From an uncultured Pelagibacteraceae bacterium (GTDB lineage: Bacteria > Pseudomonadota > Alphaproteobacteria > Pelagibacterales > Pelagibacteraceae), in contig CACMHW010000004.1 in NCBI GenBank assembly GCA_902613545.1, forward strand, positions 1-64,000: 64,000 nt of DNA, given 5' to 3'. Below are positions 33,510-43,838 of the stretch, in pieces; position 1 is the first letter of the stretch; the number at the start of each line of letters is the position of its first letter. Both the position numbers and the translations under genes were made by a program. The notes beneath the pieces are model-generated. The model had not been told where the DNA came from and ran no database searches. It saw nothing but the letters and a program-made list of their open reading frames with translations.

Positions 33510-34848
33510 TCTTCAAATAACTAATTCACTATCCAGAAAAAAAGAAGTATTTAAACCAATCAATCCAAAGAAAATTTCTTTATATGCCTGTGGACCTACA
33601 GTTTATGATTATCCTCATGTTGGTAATGCGCGAAGTTTAGTGGTTTTTGATGTTTTATTCAGAGTATTAAGATCACTTTACGGTAAAAACGTTACGTATG
33701 TCAGAAATATTACAGATGTTGATGATAAAATTATTGATGCCTCAAAAAAACAAAAAAAAAAAATAAATGAAATTACTGAAGAGATTACAAAAATTTTTCA
33801 TGAAAATTGTAAAAGCTTAAATTGTTTAGAACCCTCTGTTGAGCCAAAAGCCACTAATCATATTAAAGAGATGGTAGAAATGACTTCCTCTTTAATCGCA
33901 AAAGGATTTGCTTATGAGAATAAGGGCAATGTTTATTTTAATATTAAATCATTTAAGGATTACGGAAAATTATCAAATAAAAATTTAGATGAGTTGAAGG
34001 CAGGATATAGAATAGAAACTTCTGATTTAAAAAAAAATCTAATGGATTTCGTTTTATGGAAACCGTCAGTTGATGAAGATCCTGGTTGGGAGTCTCCATG
34101 GGGCAGAGGTAGGCCTGGGTGGCATCTTGAATGTTCAGTTATGAGTGAAAAATATTTAGGAAAAAAATTTGATATTCATGGAGGCGGTCTTGATCTAATT
34201 TTTCCTCATCATGAAAATGAAATAGCTCAATCTTGTTGCAATAATAATACCAGTTCTTTTGCTAATTATTGGATACATAATGGTTTTGTGACAATTAATA
34301 AGGAAAAGATGTCAAAGTCTTTAGGGAATATTATTACAATTTCAGATGCAGTAAAAAAATATTCTGGTCAAGTCGTTAGACTGGCCCTTTTAAGTGCGCA
34401 TTATAGTCAGCCATTGGATTGGAATGAAGACCTTTTAAATAATCAAAAAAGTATTTTAAATAAATGGTACAACCTTTATTCAGATAAACAAGAGCACAAC
34501 TCTATAATAGATGATATTTTATTAGATGATCTAAATACACCAGGGTTTATAGCTAAAATTCATGAATTATATAGTGCGGCTATTAAAGGAAATGAAAAAA
34601 AAAAGATAGAATTTAATCAAGCTTGCAGATTTTTAGGATTATTTAATGAAAACAAAAAAGACTGGGAAAGCTTTAAGAAAAGCAAGATTAAAGTATCAGA
34701 GAGCTATATATTAAAAAAGATAGAGGAAAGAACTGTTGCAAAAAATAAAGGAAATTTTTCACTAGCTGATAAAATACGTGATGAATTATTATCTGAAGGT
34801 ATTTTAATCGAAGATCAAAAAGGTAAAACAATTTGGAAATTTAGATGA
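33502..34848 (+). CDS. cysS: Cysteinyl-tRNA synthetase
   Basis: A 448-residue class I aminoacyl-tRNA synthetase. The HIGH-like motif is PHVGNARS within YACGPTVYDYP, zinc ligands follow in CGP and WHLECS, HEN...HH is GGGLDLIFPHHENE, and KMSKS is EKMSKSLGN. It is slightly shorter than E. coli CysS (461). It overlaps nadE and cimA, giving a tight nadE-cysS-cimA-SpoU run on the plus strand. Confidence 0.95.
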   Translation: MSNLQITNSLSRKKEVFKPINPKKISLYACGPTVYDYPHVGNARSLVVFDVLFRVLRSLYGKNVTYVRNITDVDDKIIDASKKQKKKINEITEEITKIFHENCKSLNCLEPSVEPKATNHIKEMVEMTSSLIAKGFAYENKGNVYFNIKSFKDYGKLSNKNLDELKAGYRIETSDLKKNLMDFVLWKPSVDEDPGWESPWGRGRPGWHLECSVMSEKYLGKKFDIHGGGLDLIFPHHENEIAQSCCNNNTSSFANYWIHNGFVTINKEKMSKSLGNIITISDAVKKYSGQVVRLALLSAHYSQPLDWNEDLLNNQKSILNKWYNLYSDKQEHNSIIDDILLDDLNTPGFIAKIHELYSAAIKGNEKKKIEFNQACRFLGLFNENKKDWESFKKSKIKVSESYILKKIEERTVAKNKGNFSLADKIRDELLSEGILIEDQKGKTIWKFR

Positions 34849-36449
34849 AAAAAGAGAAGATATATATTTTTGATACAACATTACGAGATGGAGCACAAAC
34901 AGAAGGCGTCGATTTTTCTATCGAAGATAAAAATAAGATTGCGAAAGTGTTGTCAGATATAGGAATAGATTATGTTGAGGGAGGTTGGCCTGGGGCAAAT
35001 CCAGTGGACACTAAATTTTTTTCTAGTCCTCCTAAAATGAAGAAGACAATTTTCACTGCATTTGGCATGACAAAAAAAATAGGCAGAAGTGCAGATAATG
35101 ATCCTGGGTTAGCTTCATTAATAAACGCTAATACCCCAGCAGTTTGTGTGGTAGGGAAGTCATGGGATTTTCATGTAAAAGTAGCATTAGGTATAAAAAA
35201 TGAGGAAAATTTAGAAAATATAAGTGAAACAACTAAACATTTTGTAAAAAAGAATAAAGAATTTTTATTTGATGCCGAGCACTTTTTTGATGGATACAAG
35301 TCAAATTCAAATTATGCACTAGATTGTCTCAAGCAAGCTTATGATAATGGGGCTAGATGGATAGTTTTATGTGATACAAATGGAGGAACCTTACCTAATG
35401 AGATAAGAGAAATTGTTTCAAAAGTTTCAAAAACTATACCTGGAAAAAATCTTGGAATACACGCTCACAATGATACTGAAAATGCTGTTGCTAATTCGTT
35501 AGCGGCTGTAGAATGTGGGGTGAGGCAGATACAAGGGACAATAAACGGGCTAGGGGAAAGATGTGGCAATGCAAATTTGATGTCAATAATACCAAATTTA
35601 TGTCTTAAAAAAACTTTTAGTGAAAAATTTGAATTAAACATTAAAAAAGAAAAATTATCATCACTTACAGAGTGCTCAAGGTTATTAGATGAGATACTTA
35701 ATAGAAAACCGAACAAAAATATGGCCTATGTCGGTGCTTCTGCGTTTTCACATAAAGGCGGCCTTCATGTTTCTGCAGTAAAAAAGGACCCAAAGACTTA
35801 TGAGCATATTGATCCGAAAATAATTGGAAATCATAGAAATATAGTAGTTTCAAATCAATCTGGTAGATCCAATATTTTATCAAGACTTGAAAAATATGGT
35901 GTAAAAATTGACTCAAAAGATCCTAAAGTTCAAAAAATTTTAGATGAGGTTAAAGATAGGGAGTTTAGTGGTTATTCTTATGATGGCGCGGACGCATCTT
36001 TTGAACTTCTTGCAAATAGATTATTAGGAAAAGTTCCTGAATATTTAAAAGTTAAAAGCTATGATGTAAATGTTTCGAAAGAAAATAAAATTGAAACCAA
36101 AGCAAGTGTAGTATTCTTAATAGACGGCAAAGAGATTGAATGTTATGGAGAAGGAAATGGACCCGTTAATGCATTAGATAATGCAATAAGATCCAATTTT
36201 AAAAAAGTAACAAAGTATTATAATTATTTTTCAGATTTAAAGTTATTAGATTATAAAGTAAGAATATTAAATACTGGTACCGAAGCAACTACTCGAGTTT
36301 TAATTGAAAGTACTGACAAAACAGGTGTGAGCTGGTTCACGGTGGGAGTATCACCAAATATAATAGAAGCTTCATTTAAAGCTCTTATCGATAGCTTGGA
36401 TTATAAGTTGTATAAAGAAAAAGCTCCTGCAAACCTCAATGAAAAATAA
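34845..36449 (+). CDS. cimA: (R)-citramalate synthase
   Basis: A 534-residue HMGL/IPM-synthase-type enzyme. The N-terminal TIM barrel opens with IFDTTLRDGAQTEGVDFS, and HAHNDTENAVANSLAAVECG carries the metal-binding histidines. The C-terminal region (about residues 400-534) is the LeuA-type allosteric domain. It condenses pyruvate and acetyl-CoA to citramalate, which provides 2-oxobutyrate for isoleucine without threonine deaminase. The length and the GWPGANPVD segment favour citramalate rather than isopropylmalate synthase. It overlaps cysS by 4 bases. Confidence 0.9.
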   Translation: MKKEKIYIFDTTLRDGAQTEGVDFSIEDKNKIAKVLSDIGIDYVEGGWPGANPVDTKFFSSPPKMKKTIFTAFGMTKKIGRSADNDPGLASLINANTPAVCVVGKSWDFHVKVALGIKNEENLENISETTKHFVKKNKEFLFDAEHFFDGYKSNSNYALDCLKQAYDNGARWIVLCDTNGGTLPNEIREIVSKVSKTIPGKNLGIHAHNDTENAVANSLAAVECGVRQIQGTINGLGERCGNANLMSIIPNLCLKKTFSEKFELNIKKEKLSSLTECSRLLDEILNRKPNKNMAYVGASAFSHKGGLHVSAVKKDPKTYEHIDPKIIGNHRNIVVSNQSGRSNILSRLEKYGVKIDSKDPKVQKILDEVKDREFSGYSYDGADASFELLANRLLGKVPEYLKVKSYDVNVSKENKIETKASVVFLIDGKEIECYGEGNGPVNALDNAIRSNFKKVTKYYNYFSDLKLLDYKVRILNTGTEATTRVLIESTDKTGVSWFTVGVSPNIIEASFKALIDSLDYKLYKEKAPANLNEK

Positions 36450-37152
36450 ATTTGGTTTTATTTTAGTAAAACCCCAGTTAGGTGAAAATATCGGAGCTTG
36501 TGCAAGATCAATAAAAAACTTTGGATTTAATAAGTTAAATATCGTCTCTCCAAAATTTTCATTTCCTAATCATAAAGCAAAAACAACTTCAGTAGGTGCT
36601 TTTAATATAATTAATAAAGCTAAAATTTTTCATAATACGCGTGATGCTTTAGATGAATTTGATATTGTAATTTCATTGAGCGCTAGAAGAAGAGATATTA
36701 ATAAAAAACATATTTCAATTAAAGATTTTTTAAATATTTTAAAAAAAAAAAATAACACTAAATTTGGATTAATGTTTGGACCAGAGGCCTCAGGTCTTTC
36801 GAATAAAGATCTTTCTCTATCAAATTTTATTTTAACAATTCCAACCTCTCGAAAATTTAAATCTATAAATCTTTCACATTCTGTAACGATTATTTGTTAT
36901 GAAATATTTAAAGCTTTAAATTCAATTAAATTTACTAAAAAAGGTAAAAATTTGAAAATATCCTCAAAATCTAAGCAATCATCATTTGTAAAATATTTAA
37001 TTTCATTATTAGAGCAGAAAGATTTTTTCCTACCAGAGGAAAAAAAACAGTCTATGATACTTTCAATTAATAACTTAGTTTACAGATTTGAACCAAACGA
37101 TAAAGAATTAAGGATTTTAGCTAGTATTATAAGCAGTTTAAGTAAAAATTAG
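36439..37152 (+). CDS. SpoU-family tRNA/rRNA 2'-O-methyltransferase (TrmJ-like)
   Basis: A 237-residue SPOUT methyltransferase. Motif 1 is GENIGACARSIKNFG, motif 2 LMFGPEASGLSNKD, and motif 3 INLSHSVTIICYEI, together forming the trefoil knot that binds S-adenosylmethionine. The N-terminal start directly on the knot and the C-terminal extension fit TrmJ (tRNA Cm32/Um32), though another RNA target is possible. The start overlaps cimA by 11 bases. Confidence 0.82.
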   Translation: MKNKFGFILVKPQLGENIGACARSIKNFGFNKLNIVSPKFSFPNHKAKTTSVGAFNIINKAKIFHNTRDALDEFDIVISLSARRRDINKKHISIKDFLNILKKKNNTKFGLMFGPEASGLSNKDLSLSNFILTIPTSRKFKSINLSHSVTIICYEIFKALNSIKFTKKGKNLKISSKSKQSSFVKYLISLLEQKDFFLPEEKKQSMILSINNLVYRFEPNDKELRILASIISSLSKN

Positions 37153-37165
37153 TACTAAACCATAA

Positions 37166-37193
37166 TTGACAAATGATCTTTAAACCTTATAAA
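37166..37193 (+). promoter_or_regulatory. Predicted sigma-70 promoter of rpsD
   Basis: TTGACA at 37166-37171 is a perfect -35 box, followed after 16 bases by TATAAA at 37188-37193. The predicted start is about 9 bases before the ATG at 37209, so the leader would be very short and has no Shine-Dalgarno sequence. This is the best promoter match in the window. Confidence 0.72.
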
Positions 37194-37208
37194 CACTGAA
37201 CAACAAAT

Positions 37209-37826
37209 ATGACAAAAAGACTAAAATCTAAACATAAAGTTGACAGAAGGCTTAAAGCTAACATCTGGGGAAGGCCTAAAAGTCCATTTAACTCAAGAGC
37301 ATACCCTCCAGGTCAGCATGGCCAAAATAAAAAAGGTAAACCGACAGACTACGGAATACAACTTCAAGCAAAACAAAAGTTAAAAGCATATTATGGCAAT
37401 ATTAACGAAAGACAGTTTAGGAATATCTATAGAAAGGCTTTATCTAAACGAGGAGATACAACAGAAAATTTAATCGCTTTATTAGAAAGTAGATTAGATA
37501 CAGTTATATACAGGGCAAAGTTTGCACCAACAGTTTTCTCAGCTAGGCAAATGATCAATCATGGACATATTAAAGTAAATAAAAAAAGAGTTAACATCTC
37601 TAGTTATGTTGTTAAAGAAACAGATTTAATTGAAATAAGAGAGAAATCAAAAAAATTAGTTTTTATTGAAGGTTCAATACAGAATAAAGAAAGAGATGTA
37701 CCAGAATATATTCAATTAGATGACAAAAACAAAACAGCAAAACTAGTCAGAATTCCAAAGTTTTCAGAAGTACCATTCCCAGTTGTAATGGAACCAAATT
37801 TAGTAATTGAATATTATTCTAGATAA
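37209..37826 (+). CDS. rpsD: 30S ribosomal protein S4
   Basis: A 205-residue S4: an N-terminal basic region ([22 protein letters not shown]), then the conserved YPPGQHG segment, and the S4 RNA-binding domain [33 protein letters not shown] at about residues 95-130. S4 nucleates 16S rRNA assembly. It stands alone rather than in the alpha operon, as is usual in alphaproteobacteria. The N-terminal zinc-cysteine cluster is absent, as in other Cys-less S4 proteins. Confidence 0.96.
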   Translation: MTKRLKSKHKVDRRLKANIWGRPKSPFNSRAYPPGQHGQNKKGKPTDYGIQLQAKQKLKAYYGNINERQFRNIYRKALSKRGDTTENLIALLESRLDTVIYRAKFAPTVFSARQMINHGHIKVNKKRVNISSYVVKETDLIEIREKSKKLVFIEGSIQNKERDVPEYIQLDDKNKTAKLVRIPKFSEVPFPVVMEPNLVIEYYSR

Positions 37827-38570
37827 TTGAATTTTTTTAGTCTTTTTAAAAGAAATTTGCTTTACAAGTTTAAAAAAAAAATCTCAATAGATAAAAATAA
37901 TTTTGAAAAAAAAACACTGGATGAATTATTTTATTTTTACGGAAGTGATAAAGCTAATTATTTCAGAGAATCTAATGATAGAGGGCACGGTTTTTCATTA
38001 ATTTATGAAAAACAACTTAATGAATTCAAAAATAAAAAAATTAATATACTAGAAATCGGATCTTTTGCTGGAGCTTCTGCAGCAGCATTCGCAAAATTCT
38101 TTCCAAATTCAAAAATATTTTGCTTTGATATAAATATCTCAAATTTTAAATATTTTTCAAAACAGATAAATGTCTACGGGTTAGACATTAATAATAAAGA
38201 AAAAGTAAAAAAAATTCTGAACAAGATATTTGATCAAAATAATTTTGAAGAGTTTGATCTAATTATTGATGATGGATCCCATCTCTTAAGCGATATTATC
38301 TTTGGTTTTGATATTTTTTTTGAGCTTGTTAAATCAGGTGGAGTTTACGTAATTGAAGATTATAAATTTCCAAATTATTTTCAAAAACATAAAGACATTA
38401 ATGAAATACTTGTGGATGAATTATTAAAAAAAATAAGTAATCAAGTGTACTTCTCATCAAAATTATTTACTAAAGAAAAACAGATGAAAATTTTTAAATC
38501 TATAAAATCAATAGATACTTTCAAAGGAAATCTAGCAGAGTCAGACATTTGTTTTATCAAGAAAAAATAA
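37827..38570 (+). CDS. SAM-dependent methyltransferase-like protein
   Basis: A 247-residue class I methyltransferase-like protein. Motif I is ILEIGSFAGASAAAFAKFFPNS, followed by IFCFDINIS for the acidic ribose-binding residue and DLIIDDGSHLLSD for motif IV. The IDDGSH form is common in enzymes that methylate sugars or glycans (the cephalosporin hydroxylase/macrocin O-methyltransferase-like group). The start is TTG directly after the rpsD stop; no better ATG lies before motif I. Co-transcription with rpsD is likely. A surface glycan is a possible substrate, by neighbours. Confidence 0.65.
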   Translation: MNFFSLFKRNLLYKFKKKISIDKNNFEKKTLDELFYFYGSDKANYFRESNDRGHGFSLIYEKQLNEFKNKKINILEIGSFAGASAAAFAKFFPNSKIFCFDINISNFKYFSKQINVYGLDINNKEKVKKILNKIFDQNNFEEFDLIIDDGSHLLSDIIFGFDIFFELVKSGGVYVIEDYKFPNYFQKHKDINEILVDELLKKISNQVYFSSKLFTKEKQMKIFKSIKSIDTFKGNLAESDICFIKKK

Positions 38571-38577
38571 TTATACT

Positions 38578-40167
38578 ATGACTGTGAAAAAAATTTTTAA
38601 TTTTAAAGAAAATTATTTTTACTATTTTCTTTTTATATACTTATTTATTTGTATTTATTTCTCTCTTAAGGTTGGAATTACTCATGATGAAGCACATAGT
38701 AGTTGGGTTTGGGAGTTAAATAGAGATAAAATTGAAAACCTCTTCTTCAACACTAAAAATAATGTTGATATATTGGATACCTATCATGGCTATTATGGGA
38801 TCGGATTTTATTTAATTTCTGCACCTCTTGATCTTTTTTTTTCAAAACTAATTAATTTCAAAGATATTAATACAGAAGGCGCTGATCTCCTTATTAAACA
38901 CCCACTAGTAATTATTTTTTTTGTTACCGCAGGAATATATTTTAAAAAGATAATTTTTTTTACTACAAAGGACAAATTTTTCTCAAATATAAGTTCTATA
39001 TTTTTTCTTACTTACCCTTATTTATTAGGACATAGTTTTTTTAATGTGAAAGATGTTCCATTTATGTCAGTTTGGCTTATATCCACCTATTATATAATTA
39101 AAATTTTAAGTAATTATTTTATTAAAAATAGAACCAAAAAAAAAGATTTAATAATATTTGCTTTGTTAACGTCATTTCTTATATCTCTAAGAATTAGTGG
39201 TTTTCTTATTTTTGTAGAATATATAATTTTTTTAATTTTTTATATAAATGTTTTTAAATTAAATTTTTTTAGTTTTATAAAAAAAGTGAATAAAGAAATA
39301 TTTGTTTTTAGTTCAATTTTCCTTATATCTTTATTTCTTTTATATCCAAATTTTTGGCAAGATCCTCTTAAATTTTTTTATTCCATAGATTTTATGAGAA
39401 GTCATATTCAGACAGTTTGCACTATAACTCTAGGCGAATGTATGAGAGCACAGAATTTACCATCAAGTTATATATTTATTTGGTTATTCTTTAAATTACC
39501 TTTGATTATCATTTTTGGTTTATTAATTTTTCCTTTTATTGAAAAAAAACTTTTTAGCAAACAACAAAATATTTTAATTTTGGGTTCATTAATTACAAGT
39601 ATATTTTTAATAATATTTTTATTAATTTTATTAAATGTGAATTTATACGATGAATTAAGACAAATTCTTTTTTTGGTTCCATTAATAATGATTATCTCCT
39701 TAATTTTAATTTTTAATTATAAAAAAAAATTAGGAACAGGAATAATTAGTTTATTTATACTATTTTTCATTTATCAAAATATAAAGATGTTCCCTTATAA
39801 TTATATATGGATTAATAATTCTAACTTTTTTTTAAATGTAACCAAAAATTTTGAACTTGATTACTGGGGAGTTTCAACAAGAAATATTGGAAATTTTTTC
39901 AACAAGAAGAAACATATTCAAGATTCATGTATAATTTCAAATCGAAATAAAGATGGAATAAAATTCTTTGTAATAAATCAAGCTACATGTTTTAAACCTT
40001 TTAGTGACTTACATAAAAAAAATATCAGACCATTTTATGTAGCTCTGACTGAGAGAGCCATAAATAAAGGTGTACCAAATAAATGTGAGATTGTTCATCA
40101 AGAAAAAGTTAAGATGAACTTTTCTAAAGAAAATTTAATTTTAGCAAAAGTTTTTAAATGTGATTAA
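38578..40167 (+). CDS. Polytopic membrane protein, GT-C glycosyltransferase-like
   Basis: A 529-residue protein with roughly ten to twelve membrane segments and a soluble C-terminal part of about 100 residues. The first periplasmic loop carries ITHDEAHSSWVWE; an acidic DE pair at this place is the usual catalytic site of GT-C enzymes such as ArnT and PMT, which use lipid-linked sugars. The rest is very rich in Phe, Ile, Lys and Asn and too divergent to place. It probably transfers a sugar to LPS or another envelope glycan. Its 3' end overlaps the convergent small gene by 4 bases. Confidence 0.6.
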   Translation: MTVKKIFNFKENYFYYFLFIYLFICIYFSLKVGITHDEAHSSWVWELNRDKIENLFFNTKNNVDILDTYHGYYGIGFYLISAPLDLFFSKLINFKDINTEGADLLIKHPLVIIFFVTAGIYFKKIIFFTTKDKFFSNISSIFFLTYPYLLGHSFFNVKDVPFMSVWLISTYYIIKILSNYFIKNRTKKKDLIIFALLTSFLISLRISGFLIFVEYIIFLIFYINVFKLNFFSFIKKVNKEIFVFSSIFLISLFLLYPNFWQDPLKFFYSIDFMRSHIQTVCTITLGECMRAQNLPSSYIFIWLFFKLPLIIIFGLLIFPFIEKKLFSKQQNILILGSLITSIFLIIFLLILLNVNLYDELRQILFLVPLIMIISLILIFNYKKKLGTGIISLFILFFIYQNIKMFPYNYIWINNSNFFLNVTKNFELDYWGVSTRNIGNFFNKKKHIQDSCIISNRNKDGIKFFVINQATCFKPFSDLHKKNIRPFYVALTERAINKGVPNKCEIVHQEKVKMNFSKENLILAKVFKCD

Positions 40168-40427
40168 TCTTGAATTTCTAATTCTTTTTTAATTTTTTTT
40201 ATAAAATTTCTGATTAAGATTCTTTCCTCTTCATCTAGGTAATTTTCTTTTTCATTAGCTTTTTTAATTTCTTTTTTTAAAGATGAAACAATCTCTTTTC
40301 TACCTTCTTTGGTTGTAAAAGTATTTATTTTTTGATTAAATTGATCTATATGTTTTCCAATTGTAAATTCAAAAATAACTATAATTGCAATAATAAAAAT
40401 TATAATCTTATAAATATAATTTTTCAT
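40164..40427 (-). CDS. Small membrane-anchored coiled protein, unknown
   Basis: An 87-residue protein with one N-terminal membrane helix (about residues 5-24) followed by a highly charged alpha-helical stretch (KKEIKKANEKENYLDEEERILIRNFIKKIKKELE). I do not recognise it. It abuts the grxD stop and lies at the end of the long minus-strand purine run, so it is probably expressed. Its topology suggests a single-pass protein with the charged part on one side of the inner membrane. Confidence 0.6.
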   Translation of the reverse strand: MKNYIYKIIIFIIAIIVIFEFTIGKHIDQFNQKINTFTTKEGRKEIVSSLKKEIKKANEKENYLDEEERILIRNFIKKIKKELEIQD

Positions 40428-40744
40428 TATATTATGTTTTTATTCTCAAATAATTTCTTTAAGTCGCCCTTTTCAAACATTTCTTTTACTATATCGCAAC
40501 CACCTATAAATTCTCCTTTAACATAAAGTTGTGGTATTGTTGGCCAATCGCTATAATCTTTAATACCCTGCCTAAGTTCTTCGCTTTCTAAAACATTTAT
40601 TCCTTTAAATTTTACATTTAGGTGTTTTAGTAAATTAGATACAGCCATTGAAAAACCACACTGGGGTGAATCTGGTGTACCTTTCATGAATAAACAAGTA
40701 TCATTTGTTTCTATAGTTTTTTTTATTTCATCTTTTATACTCAT
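40427..40744 (-). CDS. grxD: Monothiol glutaredoxin (Grx4 type)
   Basis: A 105-residue CGFS-type glutaredoxin: FMKGTPDSPQCGFSMAV has the single active cysteine, WPTIPQLYVKGEFIGGCDIV binds glutathione. These proteins hold a bridging [2Fe-2S] cluster with glutathione and pass it to apo-proteins or sense iron with BolA. bolA lies directly upstream with a 4-base overlap, a classic pairing. Length is normal. Confidence 0.94.
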   Translation of the reverse strand: MSIKDEIKKTIETNDTCLFMKGTPDSPQCGFSMAVSNLLKHLNVKFKGINVLESEELRQGIKDYSDWPTIPQLYVKGEFIGGCDIVKEMFEKGDLKKLFENKNII

Positions 40745-40974
40745 TTGTTTTCCTCTGTTGTGATTGAAAGAGCATGTAATTCATTACCCATTTTACCTTT
40801 TAGCGATTTATAAACTAGCTTATGTTGTTCAATTTTAGTTAAACCATTAAACACTTTTGATTTAATTTTTGCTGAATAATGATTATTATCTCCCATCAGG
40901 TCATTAATTTCAATTATTGCATCTGGAATTGACTCAATGATAAGTTTTTTTATGTCTTCAATAGGAATTGGCAT
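40741..40974 (-). CDS. BolA family protein
   Basis: A 77-residue BolA-like protein with the family's short alpha-beta fold: PDAIIEINDLMGDNNHYSAKIKSKVFNGLTKIEQHKLVYKSLKG, including the His of the IEQHKLVY helix region that co-ligates the iron-sulfur cluster with monothiol glutaredoxin. It overlaps grxD by 4 bases and starts on the base where purL ends, so it is likely co-translated with both. Confidence 0.92.
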   Translation of the reverse strand: MPIPIEDIKKLIIESIPDAIIEINDLMGDNNHYSAKIKSKVFNGLTKIEQHKLVYKSLKGKMGNELHALSITTEENK

Positions 40975-43154
40975 TAATAGTTATTATACCAATGATTGTT
41001 GATTTTAAACAGCTCTTTATTAGATATTTTCATTTCACCCTCAATTTCAAAAAATTCTTTTTGTGTAACTCCCAAATTATCATGATAAACATTATTTTCA
41101 TTTAATAATTTTACAACTTTATCTAAATTTGAGGGATCGATTTCAATGACATATCTACCCTGATCTTCTCCAAAGAAATATCCTATTAAATTAGTTAATC
41201 TTTTAGGTTTTTGAATTTTTATTCCAAAATTAGTTCCAATAGACATTTCACTTAATGCAACTAACAAACCTCCGCTAGAAACATCGTGAACAGCTTTTAA
41301 TAGTCCACTATCTATTAACTTCAGAATAATTTCTCCATTGTTTTTTTCATTTACTAAATTAATTTCAGGAGGGATACCTTCAACTATTGAAAAATTTTCT
41401 TTTAAAAAACAACTTTGCTCAAGATGTCCGAAAGTTTTCCCTATTAAAAGTATGATATTTTTTTCACCTTTAAAGTTATGATTCATAGGTTTAGATAATT
41501 TTTTAATTAAACCAACACCGCCAATTACTGGAGTTGGAAAAATATTTTTTTTATTAGTTCCATTGTAAAAAGAGACATTACCTGAAACGACGGGATAATT
41601 TAAAAATTCGCAAGCTTCCTTTATACCATCCAAACATTCTGCAAATTCACCCATAACCTCATTATTTTCAGGGTTACCAAAATTTAAGCAATTAGTAATT
41701 GCAAGTGGTCTTGCTCCTACAGAAATGATATTTCTCCAATTTTCACAAACTATTTGTTTTCCCCCTGTTATCGGATGGGATTTACAATAGTTAGCCGAGG
41801 AATCTACTGAAACAGCTATTGCTTTATTTTTTTTGTGAATTCTTATAACAGCTGCATCTGAACCTGATCTTTGTGCAGTATCACACATGACCATCTGATC
41901 ATATTGGCTTGTTACCCAACTTTTATTAGAATGATTTGGAGACGATAAAATTTTGATCAAACCTTCTTCTAATCCAACTTTTTTTAAAGTTTTTAATTCC
42001 ATTTTTTTCTTTGAAAGTTTTTTTTTACTCCATTTCCTGTCATAAACTGGTGCTTTCGAAGCTAAAGCCTCTAAAGGTATATTTCCTTCAATTTTATTTT
42101 TAAATTTCATAATTAAATTTTTTGTATTTGTAGTTTTTCCAATTACTACAAAGTCTAAATCCCATTTTTCAAAAATTTTTCTTGCATGATCCTCTTTACC
42201 ATCCTCTAAAATAATTAACATTCTTTCTTGACTTTCAGACAACATCATTTCATAAGGCGTCATGTTCTCTTCTCTACAAGGAACTTTGTCCAACTCAAGC
42301 TCAATACCAAGAGAACCTTTTGAAGCCATCTCAACACTAGAAGATGTTAATCCTGCAGCTCCCATATCTTGAATGGCAATAATTGAATCATCTTTCATTA
42401 ATTCTAGACATGCTTCTAAAAGTAATTTTTCTGTAAAAGGATCTCCAACTTGAACTGTTGGTTTTTTTTCTTCGGAGTTATCATCAAATTCTGCAGATGC
42501 CATTGAAGCGCCATGAATACCATCTCTTCCAGTTTTTGAGCCAACATAGACTACAGATTTACCTATACCTTTGGCTTTTGAGTAAAAAATTTTACTTTTT
42601 TGTGCATGACCAACTGCCATAGCGTTTACTAAAATATTCTCATTATACGTTTCATTAAATTTAGTTTCCCCGGCAACTGTAGGTATACCTATACAATTTC
42701 CATAACCACCAATTCCTGAAACTACTCCATTTAATAAAGTTTTTGTTTTAGGGTGAGAAGGGGAACCAAAGTGAATTGAATTTAATAAAGCTATAGGTCT
42801 TGCTCCCATAGTAAATACATCTCTTAAAATACCCCCAACACCGGTTGCGGCACCTTGATAAGGTTCTATGTAGGAAGGGTGATTATGGCTTTCAATCTTA
42901 AATACAATAGCATCATCATCACCAATATCTATTACTCCAGCATTTTCACCGGGTCCTTGAATAACTTGCTTTCCTTTTGTTGGTAATTTTTTCAAATGTA
43001 ATCTTGATGATTTGTATGAACAGTGCTCATTCCACATTGCTGAAAAAATTCCTAACTCTAGTAAATTAGGATCTCTTTTTAATAATTTTTGAATACTTTT
43101 AAATTCCTCCAAATTTAAACCATGTTTTTCAATTATATATTTGGTAATTTCCAT
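40974..43154 (-). CDS. purL: Phosphoribosylformylglycinamidine synthase, subunit PurL
   Basis: A 726-residue small-form PurL that makes FGAM from FGAR and ATP with ammonia from PurQ. Seen are [71 protein letters not shown] and a second, degenerate repeat at the C-terminus ([16 protein letters not shown]). The small form needs separate PurS and PurQ, and both genes are directly upstream. Order on the minus strand is purC-purS-purQ-purL. Confidence 0.96.
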   Translation of the reverse strand: MEITKYIIEKHGLNLEEFKSIQKLLKRDPNLLELGIFSAMWNEHCSYKSSRLHLKKLPTKGKQVIQGPGENAGVIDIGDDDAIVFKIESHNHPSYIEPYQGAATGVGGILRDVFTMGARPIALLNSIHFGSPSHPKTKTLLNGVVSGIGGYGNCIGIPTVAGETKFNETYNENILVNAMAVGHAQKSKIFYSKAKGIGKSVVYVGSKTGRDGIHGASMASAEFDDNSEEKKPTVQVGDPFTEKLLLEACLELMKDDSIIAIQDMGAAGLTSSSVEMASKGSLGIELELDKVPCREENMTPYEMMLSESQERMLIILEDGKEDHARKIFEKWDLDFVVIGKTTNTKNLIMKFKNKIEGNIPLEALASKAPVYDRKWSKKKLSKKKMELKTLKKVGLEEGLIKILSSPNHSNKSWVTSQYDQMVMCDTAQRSGSDAAVIRIHKKNKAIAVSVDSSANYCKSHPITGGKQIVCENWRNIISVGARPLAITNCLNFGNPENNEVMGEFAECLDGIKEACEFLNYPVVSGNVSFYNGTNKKNIFPTPVIGGVGLIKKLSKPMNHNFKGEKNIILLIGKTFGHLEQSCFLKENFSIVEGIPPEINLVNEKNNGEIILKLIDSGLLKAVHDVSSGGLLVALSEMSIGTNFGIKIQKPKRLTNLIGYFFGEDQGRYVIEIDPSNLDKVVKLLNENNVYHDNLGVTQKEFFEIEGEMKISNKELFKINNHWYNNY

Positions 43155-43160
43155 TTTTTA

Positions 43161-43838
43161 TTAATTTATCAATCCTGAAAATAGATTAATACCATCGGTG
43201 TTAGAAATAATGTTGTCTACCATTCTTTCGGGATGAGGCATCATACCTAAAATATTTCTTTTTTCGTTATATATACCTGCAATATTTTCTAAAGCGCCGT
43301 TAGGGTTTGAACTTTCATTTACATTTCCATTTTTATCGCAATATTTAAAAGCTATAAGATTATCTTTTTTTAGCTGATCTAAATGTTTTGAATTGGTAAA
43401 ATAATTACCTTCATTATGCGCGATGTTTATTTTTAAAATTTGGTTAGACTTGTATTTAGATGAAAATTTAGTTTGATTATTTAAAACTTTAATATTTACA
43501 TCTCTATTAATGAATCTTAAATTTTTATTTCTCAATAATGTTCCTTTTAATAAACCAGTTTCAGTTAAAATTTGAAACCCGTTACAAATTCCTAAAACTA
43601 GGCAACCAGAATTTGCAGCTTTTATTACCTCATCTATTATAAGGGATTTTCCTGCAATAGCTCCTGATCTTAAATAGTCACCATAGGAAAAACCTCCAGG
43701 TATTACAATTAAATCAGATTTAGGTAGACTAGTTTCTTTATGCCACACCATTTTGTTTTTAAATTGTAATTTTTCCAAAGCAACTGCGATATCTCTATCG
43801 CAGTTTGATCCAGGAAAAACAATTACAGACGATTTCAT
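43161..43838 (-). CDS. purQ: Phosphoribosylformylglycinamidine synthase, glutaminase subunit PurQ
   Basis: A 225-residue class I glutamine amidotransferase. The nucleophile elbow is LVLGICNGFQILTE (Cys at about residue 84), and the His/Glu pair is MMPHPERMV near the C-terminus. IPGGFSYGDYLRSGAIAG is characteristic. It releases ammonia from glutamine for PurL. The gene overlaps purS by 4 bases and is followed by purL after 6 bases. Confidence 0.95.
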   Translation of the reverse strand: MKSSVIVFPGSNCDRDIAVALEKLQFKNKMVWHKETSLPKSDLIVIPGGFSYGDYLRSGAIAGKSLIIDEVIKAANSGCLVLGICNGFQILTETGLLKGTLLRNKNLRFINRDVNIKVLNNQTKFSSKYKSNQILKINIAHNEGNYFTNSKHLDQLKKDNLIAFKYCDKNGNVNESSNPNGALENIAGIYNEKRNILGMMPHPERMVDNIISNTDGINLFSGLIN

